This document shows, in pieces, positions 8,825-18,060 of a DNA stretch of 64,000 nt; positions within the stretch are counted from its first letter, which is position 1; each line of letters opens with the position of its first letter. Under the pieces are notes generated by a model. That model was not told the DNA's origin and ran no database searches. It saw nothing but the letters and a program-made list of their open reading frames with translations. A program made the translations under genes and the position numbers. The DNA lies in NCBI RefSeq assembly GCF_004217145.1, contig NZ_SHKR01000001.1, positions 55,583-119,582 of the forward strand, in the 5' to 3' direction. This DNA is from Kribbella rubisoli. Its GTDB lineage: Bacteria > Actinomycetota > Actinomycetes > Propionibacteriales > Kribbellaceae.

Positions 8825-9700
8825 ATGGACATGGACGGGGACGACTGGCTCGCGACGCGGTTCGAGCAGAACCGGGACCGCCTGCGGGCTGTCGCGTACC
8901 GGATCCTAGGCTCTGAGCCGGAGGCCGAGGACGCGGTCCAGGAGACCTGGATCCGGCTCAGCCGCAGTGACACCGACACGATCGACAACCTCGGCGGCTG
9001 GTTGACCACGGTCGTCGGTCGGATCTGCCTCGACATGCTGCGCACCCGCCGCGGCCGGCCCGAGCTGCCGGTCAGCGATCACTCCCCCGTGCTCGCGGAC
9101 GACGTTGTACCCGATCCCGAGCTCGAAGCGGTCCAGGCGGACTCGGTCGGGCTCGCGCTGCTCGTCGTACTCGAGACACTGTCGCCTGCCGAGCGGCTGG
9201 CGTTCGTACTGCACGACATGTTCGCCGTACCGTTCGAAGACATCGCGCCGATCATCGGCAAGTCGCCGGCGGCCGCGCGGCAGATCGCGAGCCGCGCCCG
9301 GCGCAGAGTCCGCGGTACGCCGGAACCGTCCAGCGTGGATGTGATCCGCCAGCAGGAAGTCGTCAGCGCGTTCCTGGCCGCCGCACGCAACGCGGACTTC
9401 TCGGCGTTGCTCGAGGTACTCGATCCAGAGGTCGTACTGCGGGCAGACGCCACCGCCTCGGAACGCGGGATCGCCGCGAGCATCACCGGGCACGACCGGG
9501 TCGCGGCCGCGTTCTCCGGACGGGCGCAGGCGGCGAAACTCGTGCTGGTCGACGGGATGCCCGGGCTGGTGTGGATGCAGCGCGGCGAACCGGTCGTTGT
9601 GTTCTCTTTCACGGTCGTCGACGGGCGTGTCGCGGCGATCCATCTCCGGGGCGATGCCGACTACCTGGAAACGGTCGATCTCGCGTCGTTGAAGGGGTGA
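8825..9700 (+). CDS. ECF sigma factor, SigJ-like, with SnoaL-type C-terminal domain
   Basis: This 291-aa protein has sigma region 2 (RLRAVAYRILGSEPEAEDAVQ), region 4 (LSPAERLAFVLHDMFAVPFEDIAPIIGKSPAAARQIASRARR) and an extra ~120-residue C-terminal domain resembling SnoaL/NTF2, as in SigJ and related ECF groups whose C-terminal domain replaces an anti-sigma factor. GGTGGA before the ATG at 8825 supports that start; ATGs at 8819 and 8831 are alternatives. It may control itself and the divergent PPOX gene. Confidence 0.85.
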   Translation: MDMDGDDWLATRFEQNRDRLRAVAYRILGSEPEAEDAVQETWIRLSRSDTDTIDNLGGWLTTVVGRICLDMLRTRRGRPELPVSDHSPVLADDVVPDPELEAVQADSVGLALLVVLETLSPAERLAFVLHDMFAVPFEDIAPIIGKSPAAARQIASRARRRVRGTPEPSSVDVIRQQEVVSAFLAAARNADFSALLEVLDPEVVLRADATASERGIAASITGHDRVAAAFSGRAQAAKLVLVDGMPGLVWMQRGEPVVVFSFTVVDGRVAAIHLRGDADYLETVDLASLKG

Positions 9701-9815
9701 CCGGACGGCGTGGCGAGTGGACAGGTTCGGTGTGACTCGGGTGACGGATGGGGTGTGATTCACGCTCGTCGTACCCGGATGACAACAGCCTGGAACACGG
9801 GGTGGAATCCGGTTT

Positions 9816-9842
9816 TTGTCAGGGCGGAAAGTGCGCTACTGT
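9816..9842 (+). promoter_or_regulatory. Probable promoter of the right tRNA trio
   Basis: TTGTCA at 9816-9821 and TACTGT at 9837-9842, 15 bp apart, sit about 36 bp upstream of tRNA-Gly. The rest of 9701-9878 shows no gene. Confidence 0.45.
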
Positions 9843-9878
9843 TCTGCTCTCGCACCGAGGGAAACTGCTCGGGGTGAT

Positions 9879-9951
9879 GCGGACGTAGCTCAGTTGGTAG
9901 AGCGCAACCTTGCCAAGGTTGAGGTCGCCGGTTCGAACCCGGTCGTCCGCT
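9879..9951 (+). tRNA. tRNA-Gly (GCC), second copy
   Basis: It matches the gene at 512-584: acceptor GCGGACG, anticodon GCC, no encoded CCA. It is the first gene of the right trio. Confidence 0.95.
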
Positions 9952-9981
9952 CGGAGAGGGTTCGGCCCAGCTTTCTCACCT

Positions 9982-10052
9982 GGTGGAGTGGCCGAGAGGC
10001 GAGGCAACGGCCTGCAAAGCCGTGTACACGGGTTCGAATCCCGTCTCCACCT
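9982..10052 (+). tRNA. tRNA-Cys (GCA), second copy
   Basis: It matches the gene at 380-450: acceptor GGTGGAG, anticodon GCA. It lies 30 nt after tRNA-Gly, a shorter gap than in the left trio. Confidence 0.95.
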
Positions 10053-10079
10053 CGAAACCTCAGTAGTCTTGAGTTTCCC

Positions 10080-10151
10080 GGACGATTGGCGCAGCGGTAG
10101 CGCGCTTCCCTGACACGGAAGAGGTCACTGGTTCGATCCCAGTATCGTCCA
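10080..10151 (+). tRNA. tRNA-Val (GAC), second copy
   Basis: It is identical to 281-352, with anticodon GAC, and closes the right trio. Confidence 0.95.
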
Positions 10152-10453
10152 CGAAGGCGATGGGCGGCGTGTGTCTGCGGAGAGCGCAGACCACGTCGCC
10201 TTCGTCATTTGTGCGGCTGCGCTTCGCTTGCCGCGAGCGGGGGCTCCGCCACCCGCACCCCCTTGCGCCTTCGCTTCGCTCGGCTCCGTGGCTGGGCTGG
10301 GCAGTTCGCTCACCAGCCTGGGTTGGGTTCAGCGGTTCGCTCGGCGGCTTGGGCTGGGCTGGGCTGGGCGATTGGCTCACCAGCTGGGCTGGGTTGGGTG
10401 ATTCGCTCACCAGCTTGGGTTGGGTTTGCGGCTCGGCTTCCTGGCTGGGGTGG

Positions 10454-11278
10454 TTATTCGTGGGAGGCACGGGTTGCTATTGCGGCTAGTAGTACTGCTG
10501 CGCCTATGAGGCTGGTGGTTGTTAGGTGTTCTTGGAAGAGGAGTAGGCCTAGGGCTGTGGCTACTACTGGCTCTATCAGGGCTATGAGGGCTGTTGTTGA
10601 GGCTTTCAGGGTTGTTAGGGCCTTATAGAACAGGGTGTAGGCGAGGGCTGTGGGGATCAGGCCGAAGTAGGCGATCAGGAGCCAGGCGCTGAGGGTTGTT
10701 GGTAGGGCGGCGAACGGGAGTAGGAATGCTGCTCCTGTGGCGAAGCCCAGGTAGGCCGTGGTTAGCGGGTCTGGGGTGTTGCGGTTGAGGATTGTTGTGG
10801 CTGTGTAGCCGACCGCGGATGCGAGGGCGGCGGCTATGCCTGTGAGGTTTGTGGTGCCGGTGGTGGCGGTCAGGAGGGTCAGGCCGGTGATTGCGGCGAG
10901 GACTGCGGGGGTCAGGCGTTCTCGGGCTGCGAAGGTGATGAGGATGGGGGCGGCGCCCAGGGCTATGACTGTGGCTATGCCTACGCCTACTCGGGGGATG
11001 GCGGCGAAGTAGCCGAGTTGGCACAGGGCCAGGCCCGCGCCGCTTGCCAGGTGGCGGAGTGGGGTTGCGGTGAAGACGGGGCGGGCTGGGCCTCTGCCTG
11101 TGATGCGGCGGGCTATTGCTAGCCAGAGAGCTGCCGTGGCTAGGCGCCAGAACGACGTGGCTGTGGGGGTCAGGCCGGTGTGCCCGAGGAGGGCGCCGGT
11201 TGGGCCGCCAGTCCCCCAGGCGAGGGCGGCTGCGGACATCAGGATCAGGGCGCGTCTGGTCGAGAGACGGGAGTGCAT
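10454..11278 (-). CDS. DMT/EamA family transporter
   Basis: This 274-aa integral membrane protein has about ten hydrophobic helices in two EamA repeats (ALAWGTGGPTGALLG; LASAVGYTATTILNRN; LIPTALAYTLFYKAL). EamA proteins export amino acids, metabolites or drugs; substrate unknown. ATG 11278 follows GGAG at suitable distance; an upstream GTG/ATG at 11302 is less likely. The gene is unusually rich in ACC/GCC Thr/Ala codons. Confidence 0.8.
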   Translation of the reverse strand: MHSRLSTRRALILMSAAALAWGTGGPTGALLGHTGLTPTATSFWRLATAALWLAIARRITGRGPARPVFTATPLRHLASGAGLALCQLGYFAAIPRVGVGIATVIALGAAPILITFAARERLTPAVLAAITGLTLLTATTGTTNLTGIAAALASAVGYTATTILNRNTPDPLTTAYLGFATGAAFLLPFAALPTTLSAWLLIAYFGLIPTALAYTLFYKALTTLKASTTALIALIEPVVATALGLLLFQEHLTTTSLIGAAVLLAAIATRASHE

Positions 11279-11455
11279 CGGGTGCTCCGGAGGTGTTCGC
11301 AATGAATGGTGGGGCGTCTGCGAACAGGCCGAAGGAGCTCAGGCCGGACTGACCTGAGCGCGAGGACGCCGTCCGCTAAGCGGCGGCGGTCGGCGGAGTG
11401 ATGATGTGATGCACGAGGTGGACCCTAGTCAGCCGCAGGCCCTCGGGCGACTGGT

Positions 11456-12199
11456 TTACATGCGGAGGTAGGAGCCGCCGTTGAAGTCCAGGACGGTGCC
11501 GGTGGCGAACTCGGCTTCTGGCGAGGCTAGGTAGAGGATCGCGGCGGCCACTTCGGATGGGTCGGCGACCCGCTCTAGCGGGCTTTCCAGGCTGCGGCGG
11601 TTGTAGCCGTCGCCGGCCAGGTTCACGGCGGCCATGTCTGTGACGGTCCAGCCTGGGGCTATCGCAGTTACGGCGATGCCTTCTGGGCCGAGGGCTCGGG
11701 CGAGCGACTGGGTAAAGGAAACGATGGCGGCTTTTGAGGCGCCGTAGGCGGGTTGGTTGGGTTCGCCGCGGAAGGCGCCTCGGGAGGAGACGTTGATGAT
11801 GCGGCCGCCGCGGGACATGTGCCGGACCGCGCACCAGGTGACGTTGGACGGGCCGACGAGGTTGACCGCGAGGGTGTCGGTCCACGCCTGCTGCCACTCG
11901 GCGTACGTCGTCTCGCGGATCCGGTGCGGGACGTAGAGGCCGGCGTTGTTCACCAGTACGTCGATGCTGCCCAGCGCTCGCGCAGCGTCCTCGACCATCG
12001 ACGCGATCGCCGCCGGATCAGCCAGGTCGGCCTGCACCATCACATGCCCCGTACCAGGCAACTCCTTCAGGATCTGGGCAGCCGCATCTGCCGAGGCGCT
12101 GTAATGCACCGCCACCCGGTCCCCCGCCGCGGCGAACGCACGCGCCGTCGCCGCTCCGATCCCCCGCGATGCCCCAGTCACCAGCACTGATCGGTTCAT
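11456..12199 (-). CDS. Short-chain dehydrogenase/reductase
   Basis: This 247-aa classical SDR has the nucleotide motif TGASRGIGAAT, NNAG, catalytic Ser in INVSSRGAF, YGASKAA with Tyr and Lys, and the C-terminal LASPEAEFATGTVLDFNGG. It resembles 3-oxoacyl-ACP reductase or glucose dehydrogenase-like SDRs, with substrate unknown. It lies 16 bp downstream of rsgA on the same strand and may be cotranscribed with it. Confidence 0.85.
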   Translation of the reverse strand: MNRSVLVTGASRGIGAATARAFAAAGDRVAVHYSASADAAAQILKELPGTGHVMVQADLADPAAIASMVEDAARALGSIDVLVNNAGLYVPHRIRETTYAEWQQAWTDTLAVNLVGPSNVTWCAVRHMSRGGRIINVSSRGAFRGEPNQPAYGASKAAIVSFTQSLARALGPEGIAVTAIAPGWTVTDMAAVNLAGDGYNRRSLESPLERVADPSEVAAAILYLASPEAEFATGTVLDFNGGSYLRM

Positions 12200-12215
12200 G
12201 CAGGCGATCTTTTCA

Positions 12216-13283
12216 TCAGGGCCGGGGCTTGTGGTCGCGCCGGTACGACTTGCTGGCGCGGACCCACTCCTTCTTCGCCTCGTTGCGGAGCCGGATGTCC
12301 GCGCGACGTGCCATGTACGCCGCCTCGCGCTGCAGCTTCACCCAGCTGTCATAGCGGCGGTACGGCAGGGTCCCGTCGTCCAGAGCAGCCCGCACGGCGC
12401 AGTCGGGCTCCATCACATGCGAGCAGTCCTTGAACTTGCACTGCTCGGCCAGCGCCGTGATGTCGGGGAACGCCGCAGCCAGCCCCTCCCCCAACTCCTG
12501 CAGACCGATCCCCCGCAGCCCAGGCGTGTCGATGACGACCCCACCGGTCGGCAGCACTATCAGCTCACGCCGCACCGACGTGTGACGCCCCTTGCCGTCC
12601 TCGCGGATGTCCTGCACGTCCAGCAGCTCCACACCGGCCAGGGTGTTCACCAGAGACGACTTGCCCGCTCCACTGGACCCCAGCAACGCCAGGGTGGCGT
12701 CTCCGTCCAGCAGTGCGCGTACGCCGTCCATCCCCGCGCCGGTGGTCGCGCTGCACACCAGTACGTCGGCACCCGGCGCAGCCAGCGCCACGTCCTCGGC
12801 TACCGAGTCGGCGTCACCGACCAGGTCGGACTTGGTGAGTACGACGACCGGCCGCGCGCCGCTCTCCCACGCCAGCGCCATGAAGCGCTCGATGCGGACG
12901 ATGTTCGGCTCCGGGACCAGACCGACGACGATGGCGATCACGTCGACGTTCGACGCGAGCACCTGCCCGCGCGACGACCCGCCGACCTCCGCTCGGACGA
13001 TCGCAGTACGGCGTGGCAGCACCGACTCGACGGTGATGCGGTCGTCCGGCCAGAAGCGCAGTACGACCCAATCCCCCGTACACGGGCCGGCCTGTGGGTC
13101 GGAGGCGATCGCGGTGAGCAGTGCGCCGGACCAGCTCGCGCGGACCGGACCGTCCGCGGTGAAGACCGTCGCCAGGCCCTTGTCGACCCGGGCGACGCGT
13201 CCCGGGACCAGCTCTTCCGGGACGGATTGCAGGAATTCGGCCGTGGAGCTGTCGAGTCCCAGGGCCTGGAGTGTGGCTGACAT
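12216..13283 (-). CDS. rsgA: Ribosome small subunit-dependent GTPase A
   Basis: This 355-aa circularly permuted GTPase acts in late 30S assembly. Seen in order: OB-fold region, G4 VVLTKSD, G1 LLGSSGAGKSSLVN, G3 DTPGLRGIG and a zinc motif CKFKDCSHVMEPDC with the C-x4-C-x-H-x5-C spacing of RsgA. A 19-codon ORF with a strong ribosome binding site lies just upstream. Confidence 0.93.
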   Translation of the reverse strand: MSATLQALGLDSSTAEFLQSVPEELVPGRVARVDKGLATVFTADGPVRASWSGALLTAIASDPQAGPCTGDWVVLRFWPDDRITVESVLPRRTAIVRAEVGGSSRGQVLASNVDVIAIVVGLVPEPNIVRIERFMALAWESGARPVVVLTKSDLVGDADSVAEDVALAAPGADVLVCSATTGAGMDGVRALLDGDATLALLGSSGAGKSSLVNTLAGVELLDVQDIREDGKGRHTSVRRELIVLPTGGVVIDTPGLRGIGLQELGEGLAAAFPDITALAEQCKFKDCSHVMEPDCAVRAALDDGTLPYRRYDSWVKLQREAAYMARRADIRLRNEAKKEWVRASKSYRRDHKPRP

Positions 13284-13316
13284 GCGGCGAACCTTTCAGA
13301 GGGCCCGGCCGCGAGC

Positions 13317-13376
13317 TCAGCTCAGCGGACGGACAGTGTCGGAGACAGCAGGCCGTTGGGCCTGGTAGTAGCTCAT
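13317..13376 (-). CDS. Candidate 19-aa leader ORF upstream of rsgA
   Basis: ATG at 13376 follows GGAGGGAGG with 8-nt spacing, a much better ribosome binding site than that of rsgA itself. The peptide reads MSYYQAQRPAVSDTVRPLS and ends 33 nt before rsgA. It may be a translated leader affecting rsgA expression or a stray ORF. I know no family for it. Confidence 0.35.
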   Translation of the reverse strand: MSYYQAQRPAVSDTVRPLS

Positions 13377-13431
13377 GGCAGCTGCCTCCCTCCTGTCCGG
13401 TCGGTCCCGAGCCGGGGACCGTCTGATGTGG

Positions 13432-14691
13432 TCAGACTAGGTCGTCGGTGTCACCTTGCGCACCGGATTTTCCGACCGACGCGGGCCTCCGCACCGGCTC
13501 GGCGGCAGGCTCCTCAGCGGGCTTCGCAGGGGCCGGCTTCTCAGCCGCAAGCTTCCCGGGCTTCTCGGGCTTCTCGGGCTTCTCGGGCTTCTCGGGCTTC
13601 TCGGCCGCAGGCGCAGACTTCAGCGACCGCTCGCCCAACTCCTCCACCTTGCGCGCCACCTCGGCCTCCGGGCGCTCATCGGACTCCACCGGCGTCAGCG
13701 TGTGGTCGTGGTGCCGCTCAGGCTCCGCCTTCATCACCGGCTCGACCTCGTCCACTTCGGCGACCTGAGACTTCACCTCAACGACATGCTGCTTGTGCGG
13801 CCACAGCCGGTCCACCACAGCGTTCAACGCCGCACCTATCAGTACTGCGATGGCAGTCATATACAGCCACATCAGTACGGCGATCGGCGCGGCCAACGGA
13901 CCATAGATCGACGTACCGCCGACGGTGCTCTGCAGGACCCAGCGCAGTACGAAGCTGCCCAGGATCCAGATCGACAGCGCCAGGAACGAGCCCGGCAGGT
14001 CGGAGACCCACGGCGTCCGGATCGGCACGGACAGGTGGTACAGCGTGTTCAAGAAGCCCGCGGACAGGATGGTGACGACCGGCCAGTACAGCTGGTTCAG
14101 GAAGTCGAGCCGATGCGGCAGGAGCGCCTGCACCGCGTCCGGACCGGCCAGCACCAGCGGCAGGACGATCACGCCGATGATCAGCGCCGCGCAGTACAGG
14201 CTGAAGGACAGTGCGCGGGTCCGGACGATGCCGCGCTTGCCGCCCATCCCGTACATGATCGTGATCGTGTCGACGAAGACGTTCAGCGCGCGGCTGCCGG
14301 ACCACAGCGACAGCACGAAACCGATCGAGATGACGTCCGGCCGGCCGCCGTTCAGCACTTGGTCGAGGGTCGGCGAGATGACGCTCTTGATCGAGTCGTC
14401 GGTCAGCGCCCGGGCGGCCAGGTCGACGATCTGCTGCTTGATGTCGTTGATCGTCTCGACCTCGAACCATTTGCTCGCGATGTAACCGAGCGATCCGGCG
14501 AGTCCGAAGATCAGCGGCGGCAGCGAGAGGATCGCGAAGAACGCTCCCTCCGCGGCGAGGCCGGTGACGCGGTACCGCAAGCACACCCCGACGGTCTGCG
14601 TCAGCAGACTCCAGGTCGTCGCGGGGATCCGGCGAACCCATGCCAATGAGAGGGAGCTCCCACCAGTGGGTCCTGCCCCAGAACGTGCCAT
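13432..14691 (-). CDS. YihY/BrkB-family inner membrane protein
   Basis: This 419-aa protein has the YihY core of about six helices (EGAFFAILSLPPLIFGLAGS; ALNVFVDTITIMYGM; YGPLAAPIAVLMWLYMTAIAVLIGAALNAVVD) and a charged cytoplasmic tail of about 110 residues rich in Lys, Pro, Glu and Ala with an EKP repeat. The family was once misnamed ribonuclease BN; its transport role is unproven. Its start lies only 18 bp from the divergent AidB-like gene. Confidence 0.85.
   Translation of the reverse strand: MARSGAGPTGGSSLSLAWVRRIPATTWSLLTQTVGVCLRYRVTGLAAEGAFFAILSLPPLIFGLAGSLGYIASKWFEVETINDIKQQIVDLAARALTDDSIKSVISPTLDQVLNGGRPDVISIGFVLSLWSGSRALNVFVDTITIMYGMGGKRGIVRTRALSFSLYCAALIIGVIVLPLVLAGPDAVQALLPHRLDFLNQLYWPVVTILSAGFLNTLYHLSVPIRTPWVSDLPGSFLALSIWILGSFVLRWVLQSTVGGTSIYGPLAAPIAVLMWLYMTAIAVLIGAALNAVVDRLWPHKQHVVEVKSQVAEVDEVEPVMKAEPERHHDHTLTPVESDERPEAEVARKVEELGERSLKSAPAAEKPEKPEKPEKPEKPGKLAAEKPAPAKPAEEPAAEPVRRPASVGKSGAQGDTDDLV
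13561..13604. repeat. 9-bp tandem repeat coding for EKP units
   Basis: The unit CTTCTCGGG is repeated almost five times. On the coding strand it gives Glu-Lys-Pro repeats in the C-terminal tail of the YihY protein. The copy number is likely to vary among strains without changing frame. Confidence 0.9.
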
Positions 14692-14709
14692 ACCGCTTAC
14701 CGTACTGAC

Positions 14710-16326
14710 ATGGCGGACCCATTCGCGGTAACGAATCAGGCTCCCCCACTGCGGGGCGTGAACTTCTTCACCCAGGATGCGGCTCTCGGTGACGCTCTGC
14801 GTCCGTACGCCGACCTGGCCGACGACCCCGGCCTACACCGGATCGGCGAGCTGGCGGGGTCGGAGGAGGCCCGCGCGCACGCGCTCCCGGCGAACCAGAA
14901 CCCGCCGGTACTGCGCACGCACGACCGCTACGGGAACCGCATCGACGAAGTCGAGTTCCACCCGTCGTGGCACTGGCTGATGGAGCAGGCTGTCGGGTTC
15001 GGGCTGCAGGCCGCGCCCTGGACCAGCGATCAGCCGTCGCCGCATTTGAGGAGAGCGGCGGGGTTCTACCTCTGGTCCCAGGTCGAGCCGGGGCACGGGT
15101 GCCCGATCTCGATGACGTACGCCGCGGTGCCGGCGCTGCGCGCGGACGAGCGCCTCGCGAAGGAGTGGGTTCCGCAGCTGGCGTCGACGGAGTACGACGT
15201 ACGGCGGTTGCCGGTCGCCGCGAAGAGCGGCGTGCTCGCCGGGATGGGGATGACCGAGAAGCAGGGCGGGTCCGACGTACGGGCGAACCTCACCACCGCG
15301 ACGGCTGTGGGCGACGGTGAATATCAGCTGAATGGGCACAAGTGGTTCTGCTCGGCGCCGCAGGTCGATGTGTTCCTGGTGCTGGCGCAGGCACCGGACG
15401 GGCTGAGCTGCTTCGTCGTACCGCGGGTGCTTGCCGACGGCAACCGGAACCCGTTCGCGCTGCAGCGCCTGAAGGACAAGCTCGGCAACCGGTCGAACGC
15501 GTCGTCCGAGGTCGAGTTCCACGGGACGATCGGCTATCGCCTGGGTGACGAGGGCGCCGGTGTCCGCACGATCATCGAGATGGTCGCCGCGACCCGGCTG
15601 GACTGCGTGCTCGGCTCGGCGGCACTCCAACGGCGCGCACTGGTCGAGGCGATCTGGCACACACAGCACCGCTCAGCCTTCGGGGGCCTGCTGGCGGACA
15701 AGCCGGCGATGCAGAACGTACTGGCGGACCTCGCGATCGAGAGCGAGGCCGCCACAGCTCTGGCAATGCGCCTGGCCGCAGCCGTGGATTCCGCGGACCC
15801 GAAGGAAGCGGCCTTCCGGCGGATCGCGCTTCCGTTGGCGAAGTTCTGGGTGTGCAAGCGGACTCCGTTCATGGTCGCGGAGGCGTTGGAGTGTCTCGGC
15901 GGCAACGGGTACGTCGAGGAGTCCGGGCTGCCGCTGTTGTACCGGGAGTCGCCGTTGAACTCGATCTGGGAAGGGTCGGGGAACGTCAACGCGCTCGACG
16001 TACTGCGAGCGTTGAGGAGGCCGGAGTCGCTCGACGCGTGGCTGACCGAGATGGCCGCCGTACAAGGTGCGGACGGACGGCTCGATGCGGCAGTGAACGA
16101 CGTGCTGCAAGCGCTTGCTGACGTCGAGAATGCCGAGGCAGGCGCCCGGAGGCTGGCTGCGCAGATGGCCCTGTGCCTGCAGGCGTCCTTGTTGATCCGG
16201 CAGTCGACGCCCGAGGTGGCCGACGCATTCGTGGCGTCGCGATTGGCGAACGACTGGGGCGGGGTGTTCGGGACGCTACCCCGGACGACACCGTTCGATC
16301 GCATCGTCGAACGCACGATAGGCTGA
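14710..16326 (+). CDS. AidB-like acyl-CoA dehydrogenase
   Basis: At 538 aa this matches the AidB subgroup (E. coli AidB is 541 aa) and exceeds ordinary acyl-CoA dehydrogenases by about 150 residues. GMGMTEKQGGSDVRANLT and WFCSAP are the FAD/substrate motifs; LGGNGYVEESGLPLLYRESPLNSIWEGSGNV matches the AidB C-terminal region. AidB binds DNA and FAD and is linked to alkylation defence in E. coli; the role in actinobacteria is less clear. Confidence 0.88.
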   Translation: MADPFAVTNQAPPLRGVNFFTQDAALGDALRPYADLADDPGLHRIGELAGSEEARAHALPANQNPPVLRTHDRYGNRIDEVEFHPSWHWLMEQAVGFGLQAAPWTSDQPSPHLRRAAGFYLWSQVEPGHGCPISMTYAAVPALRADERLAKEWVPQLASTEYDVRRLPVAAKSGVLAGMGMTEKQGGSDVRANLTTATAVGDGEYQLNGHKWFCSAPQVDVFLVLAQAPDGLSCFVVPRVLADGNRNPFALQRLKDKLGNRSNASSEVEFHGTIGYRLGDEGAGVRTIIEMVAATRLDCVLGSAALQRRALVEAIWHTQHRSAFGGLLADKPAMQNVLADLAIESEAATALAMRLAAAVDSADPKEAAFRRIALPLAKFWVCKRTPFMVAEALECLGGNGYVEESGLPLLYRESPLNSIWEGSGNVNALDVLRALRRPESLDAWLTEMAAVQGADGRLDAAVNDVLQALADVENAEAGARRLAAQMALCLQASLLIRQSTPEVADAFVASRLANDWGGVFGTLPRTTPFDRIVERTIG

Positions 16327-16328
16327 CG

Positions 16329-16404
16329 CCGTCGCGACTGGCGCGCTGAAGGTGGAGAACCACCGGGGAGCGAAACCCGTCGGCACCGTGCGCCTGGGTG
16401 CCTT
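16329..16404 (+). ncRNA. ZTP (pfl) riboswitch upstream of glyA
   Basis: The leader contains the pfl hallmarks: CGCGACTGGCG, GGTGGAGAACCACCGGGGAG and, after a short variable linker, CCGTGCGCCTGGGTGCC. ZTP riboswitches sense ZMP/ZTP, signals of 10-formyl-THF shortage, and often precede glyA in actinobacteria, as here 31 nt before the glyA start. The pseudoknot was judged by eye only. Confidence 0.85.
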
Positions 16405-16434
16405 CGACCCACTGCAACCGCAGGAGAGACAACG

Positions 16435-17883
16435 ATGACTCAATCCTTCGATGCCGCCGCCGCGTCGGCCGCGTACAACAACGCGCTGCAGGTGATCGCC
16501 GCGGTCGAACCGACGATCGCCGGCGCGATCAAGGCCGAGCTGGCCGACCAGCGGTCCTCGCTCAAGCTGATCGCGAGCGAGAACTACGCCTCCCCCGCCA
16601 CCTTGCTGACGATGGGCAACTGGCTGTCGGACAAGTACGCCGAGGGCACGATCGGCCACCGCTTCTACGCCGGCTGCCAGAACGTCGACACCGTCGAGCA
16701 GACCGCAGCCGACCACGCCCAGGCGCTGTTCGACGCCCCGCACGCCTACGTCCAGCCGCACTCCGGCATCGACGCGAACCTGGTCGCCTTCTGGGCGATC
16801 CTGGCCCAGCGGATCGAGTCCCCCGCGCTGGCCGAGGCCGGCGCCAAGCACGTCAACGACCTGTCCGACGAGGACTGGACCAAGCTCCGCAAGGCGCTCG
16901 GCGACCAGAAGATGCTCGGTATGTCGCTCGACGCCGGCGGTCACCTGACGCACGGCTTCCGGCCGAACATCTCCGGCAAGATGTTCAACCAGCACTCCTA
17001 CGGCACCGACCCCGAGACGGGCCTGCTCGACTACGACGAGGTCGCCCGCAAGGCCCGCGAGTTCAAGCCGCTGATCCTGATCGCCGGCTACTCGGCGTAC
17101 CCGCGCAAGGTGAACTTCGCCAAGATGCGCGAGATCGCCGACGAGGTCGGCGCGACGTTGATGGTCGACATGGCGCACTTCGCCGGCCTGGTCGCGGGCA
17201 AGGTCTTCACCGGCGACTTCGACCCGGTCCCGCACGCGCATGTCACGACCACCACCACGCACAAGTCGCTGCGTGGTCCGCGCGGCGGCATGGTGCTGTG
17301 CCAGCCGGAGTACGCCGAGTCCGTCGACCGCGGCTGCCCGATGGTGCTGGGCGGGCCGCTGAGCCAGACGATGGCCGCGAAGGCGGTCGCGCTGGCCGAG
17401 GCGCGTCAGCCGTCGTTCCGTGACTACGCGCAGGCCGTCGCGGACAACGCCGTCGTACTGGCCGAGGGCCTGATGAAGCGCGGCGTGAAGCTCGTGACGG
17501 ACGGCACCGAGAACCACCTCGTCCTGCTCGACGTCTCGTCGTACGGCATCACCGGCCGCCAGGCCGAATCCGCACTGCTCGACGCGGGCATCGTCACCAA
17601 CCGGAACGCCGTACCGCGCGACCCGAACGGCGCCTGGTACACCTCGGGCGTCCGGATCGGTACGCCGGCACTGACCACGCGCGGGTTCGGCGCCGACGAG
17701 TTCGACCGGGTCGCCGAGCTGATCGTCGACGTGCTGTCCTCGACCACCCCGACAACCACGTCCGCGGGCGCCCCGTCCAAGGCGAAGTACGTCCTCGCCG
17801 ACGGCGTCGCCGACAAGACCCGCGCCGCCTCCGCCGAGATCCTCGACAAGCACCCGCTCTACCCGGGCCTCGAGCTCAACTGA
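16435..17883 (+). CDS. glyA: Serine hydroxymethyltransferase
   Basis: This 482-aa PLP enzyme interconverts serine and glycine with THF. Visible motifs are [43 protein letters not shown] and the PLP-Lys segment [15 protein letters not shown]. It is about 50 residues longer than E. coli GlyA, with the extra internal segment seen in one actinobacterial subtype. It lies behind a ZTP riboswitch with an AGGAGAG ribosome binding site and ends in a hairpin. Confidence 0.95.
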   Translation: MTQSFDAAAASAAYNNALQVIAAVEPTIAGAIKAELADQRSSLKLIASENYASPATLLTMGNWLSDKYAEGTIGHRFYAGCQNVDTVEQTAADHAQALFDAPHAYVQPHSGIDANLVAFWAILAQRIESPALAEAGAKHVNDLSDEDWTKLRKALGDQKMLGMSLDAGGHLTHGFRPNISGKMFNQHSYGTDPETGLLDYDEVARKAREFKPLILIAGYSAYPRKVNFAKMREIADEVGATLMVDMAHFAGLVAGKVFTGDFDPVPHAHVTTTTTHKSLRGPRGGMVLCQPEYAESVDRGCPMVLGGPLSQTMAAKAVALAEARQPSFRDYAQAVADNAVVLAEGLMKRGVKLVTDGTENHLVLLDVSSYGITGRQAESALLDAGIVTNRNAVPRDPNGAWYTSGVRIGTPALTTRGFGADEFDRVAELIVDVLSSTTPTTTSAGAPSKAKYVLADGVADKTRAASAEILDKHPLYPGLELN

Positions 17884-17890
17884 TCGCGGG

Positions 17891-17916
17891 CTGCCCGCCC
17901 TCCTGAGGGCGGGCAG
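17891..17916 (+). terminator. glyA terminator
   Basis: CTGCCCGCCCT and AGGGCGGGCAG, a perfect 11-bp stem with a 4-nt loop, lie 8 nt after the glyA stop. No U tract. Confidence 0.8.
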
Positions 17917-17938
17917 CAGCTGGAAGTACTGCGGCATC

Positions 17939-18060
17939 TTGACGTCCTCCCCAGCCTCGAGGATCGGGATTCCAACCACTACGCGGACGTAGCAGGTTGA
18001 GGTTCACGTTTCGGCGAGGCCCGTAGGGGCGTCTCTCGGCGTGCGCTGACGGCCCATCCG
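17939..18060 (-). ncRNA. Putative omega RNA (reRNA) at tnpB 3' end
   Basis: In characterised TnpB systems the guide RNA comes from the 3' end of tnpB and the right end, with the guide taken from flanking DNA. The conserved GGGGAGGACGTCAA end is present here, so the natural guide would start at the base after it and read GATGCCGCAGTACTTCCAGC on the minus strand, within the glyA downstream region. The 5' limit of the RNA is a guess. Confidence 0.5.

Larger units (their letters stand above)
9879..10440. repeat. Right arm of the large inverted repeat
   Basis: This is the plus-strand counterpart of 584-1. After the three tRNAs it keeps the GC-rich block (CGCTTGCCGCGAGCGGGGGC and following) and then degenerate TTGGGTT/GGTTCGCTCACCAG units instead of the exact 31-bp array. 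The 300 bp from 10152 to 10453 contain this repeat and no gene that I can support. Confidence 0.85.

Noticed and set aside
16276..17979. 567-codon open frame antisense to glyA
   Set aside because: It is a GC-rich shadow of the well supported glyA gene, with Val/Arg/Gly-rich sequence and no family motif.
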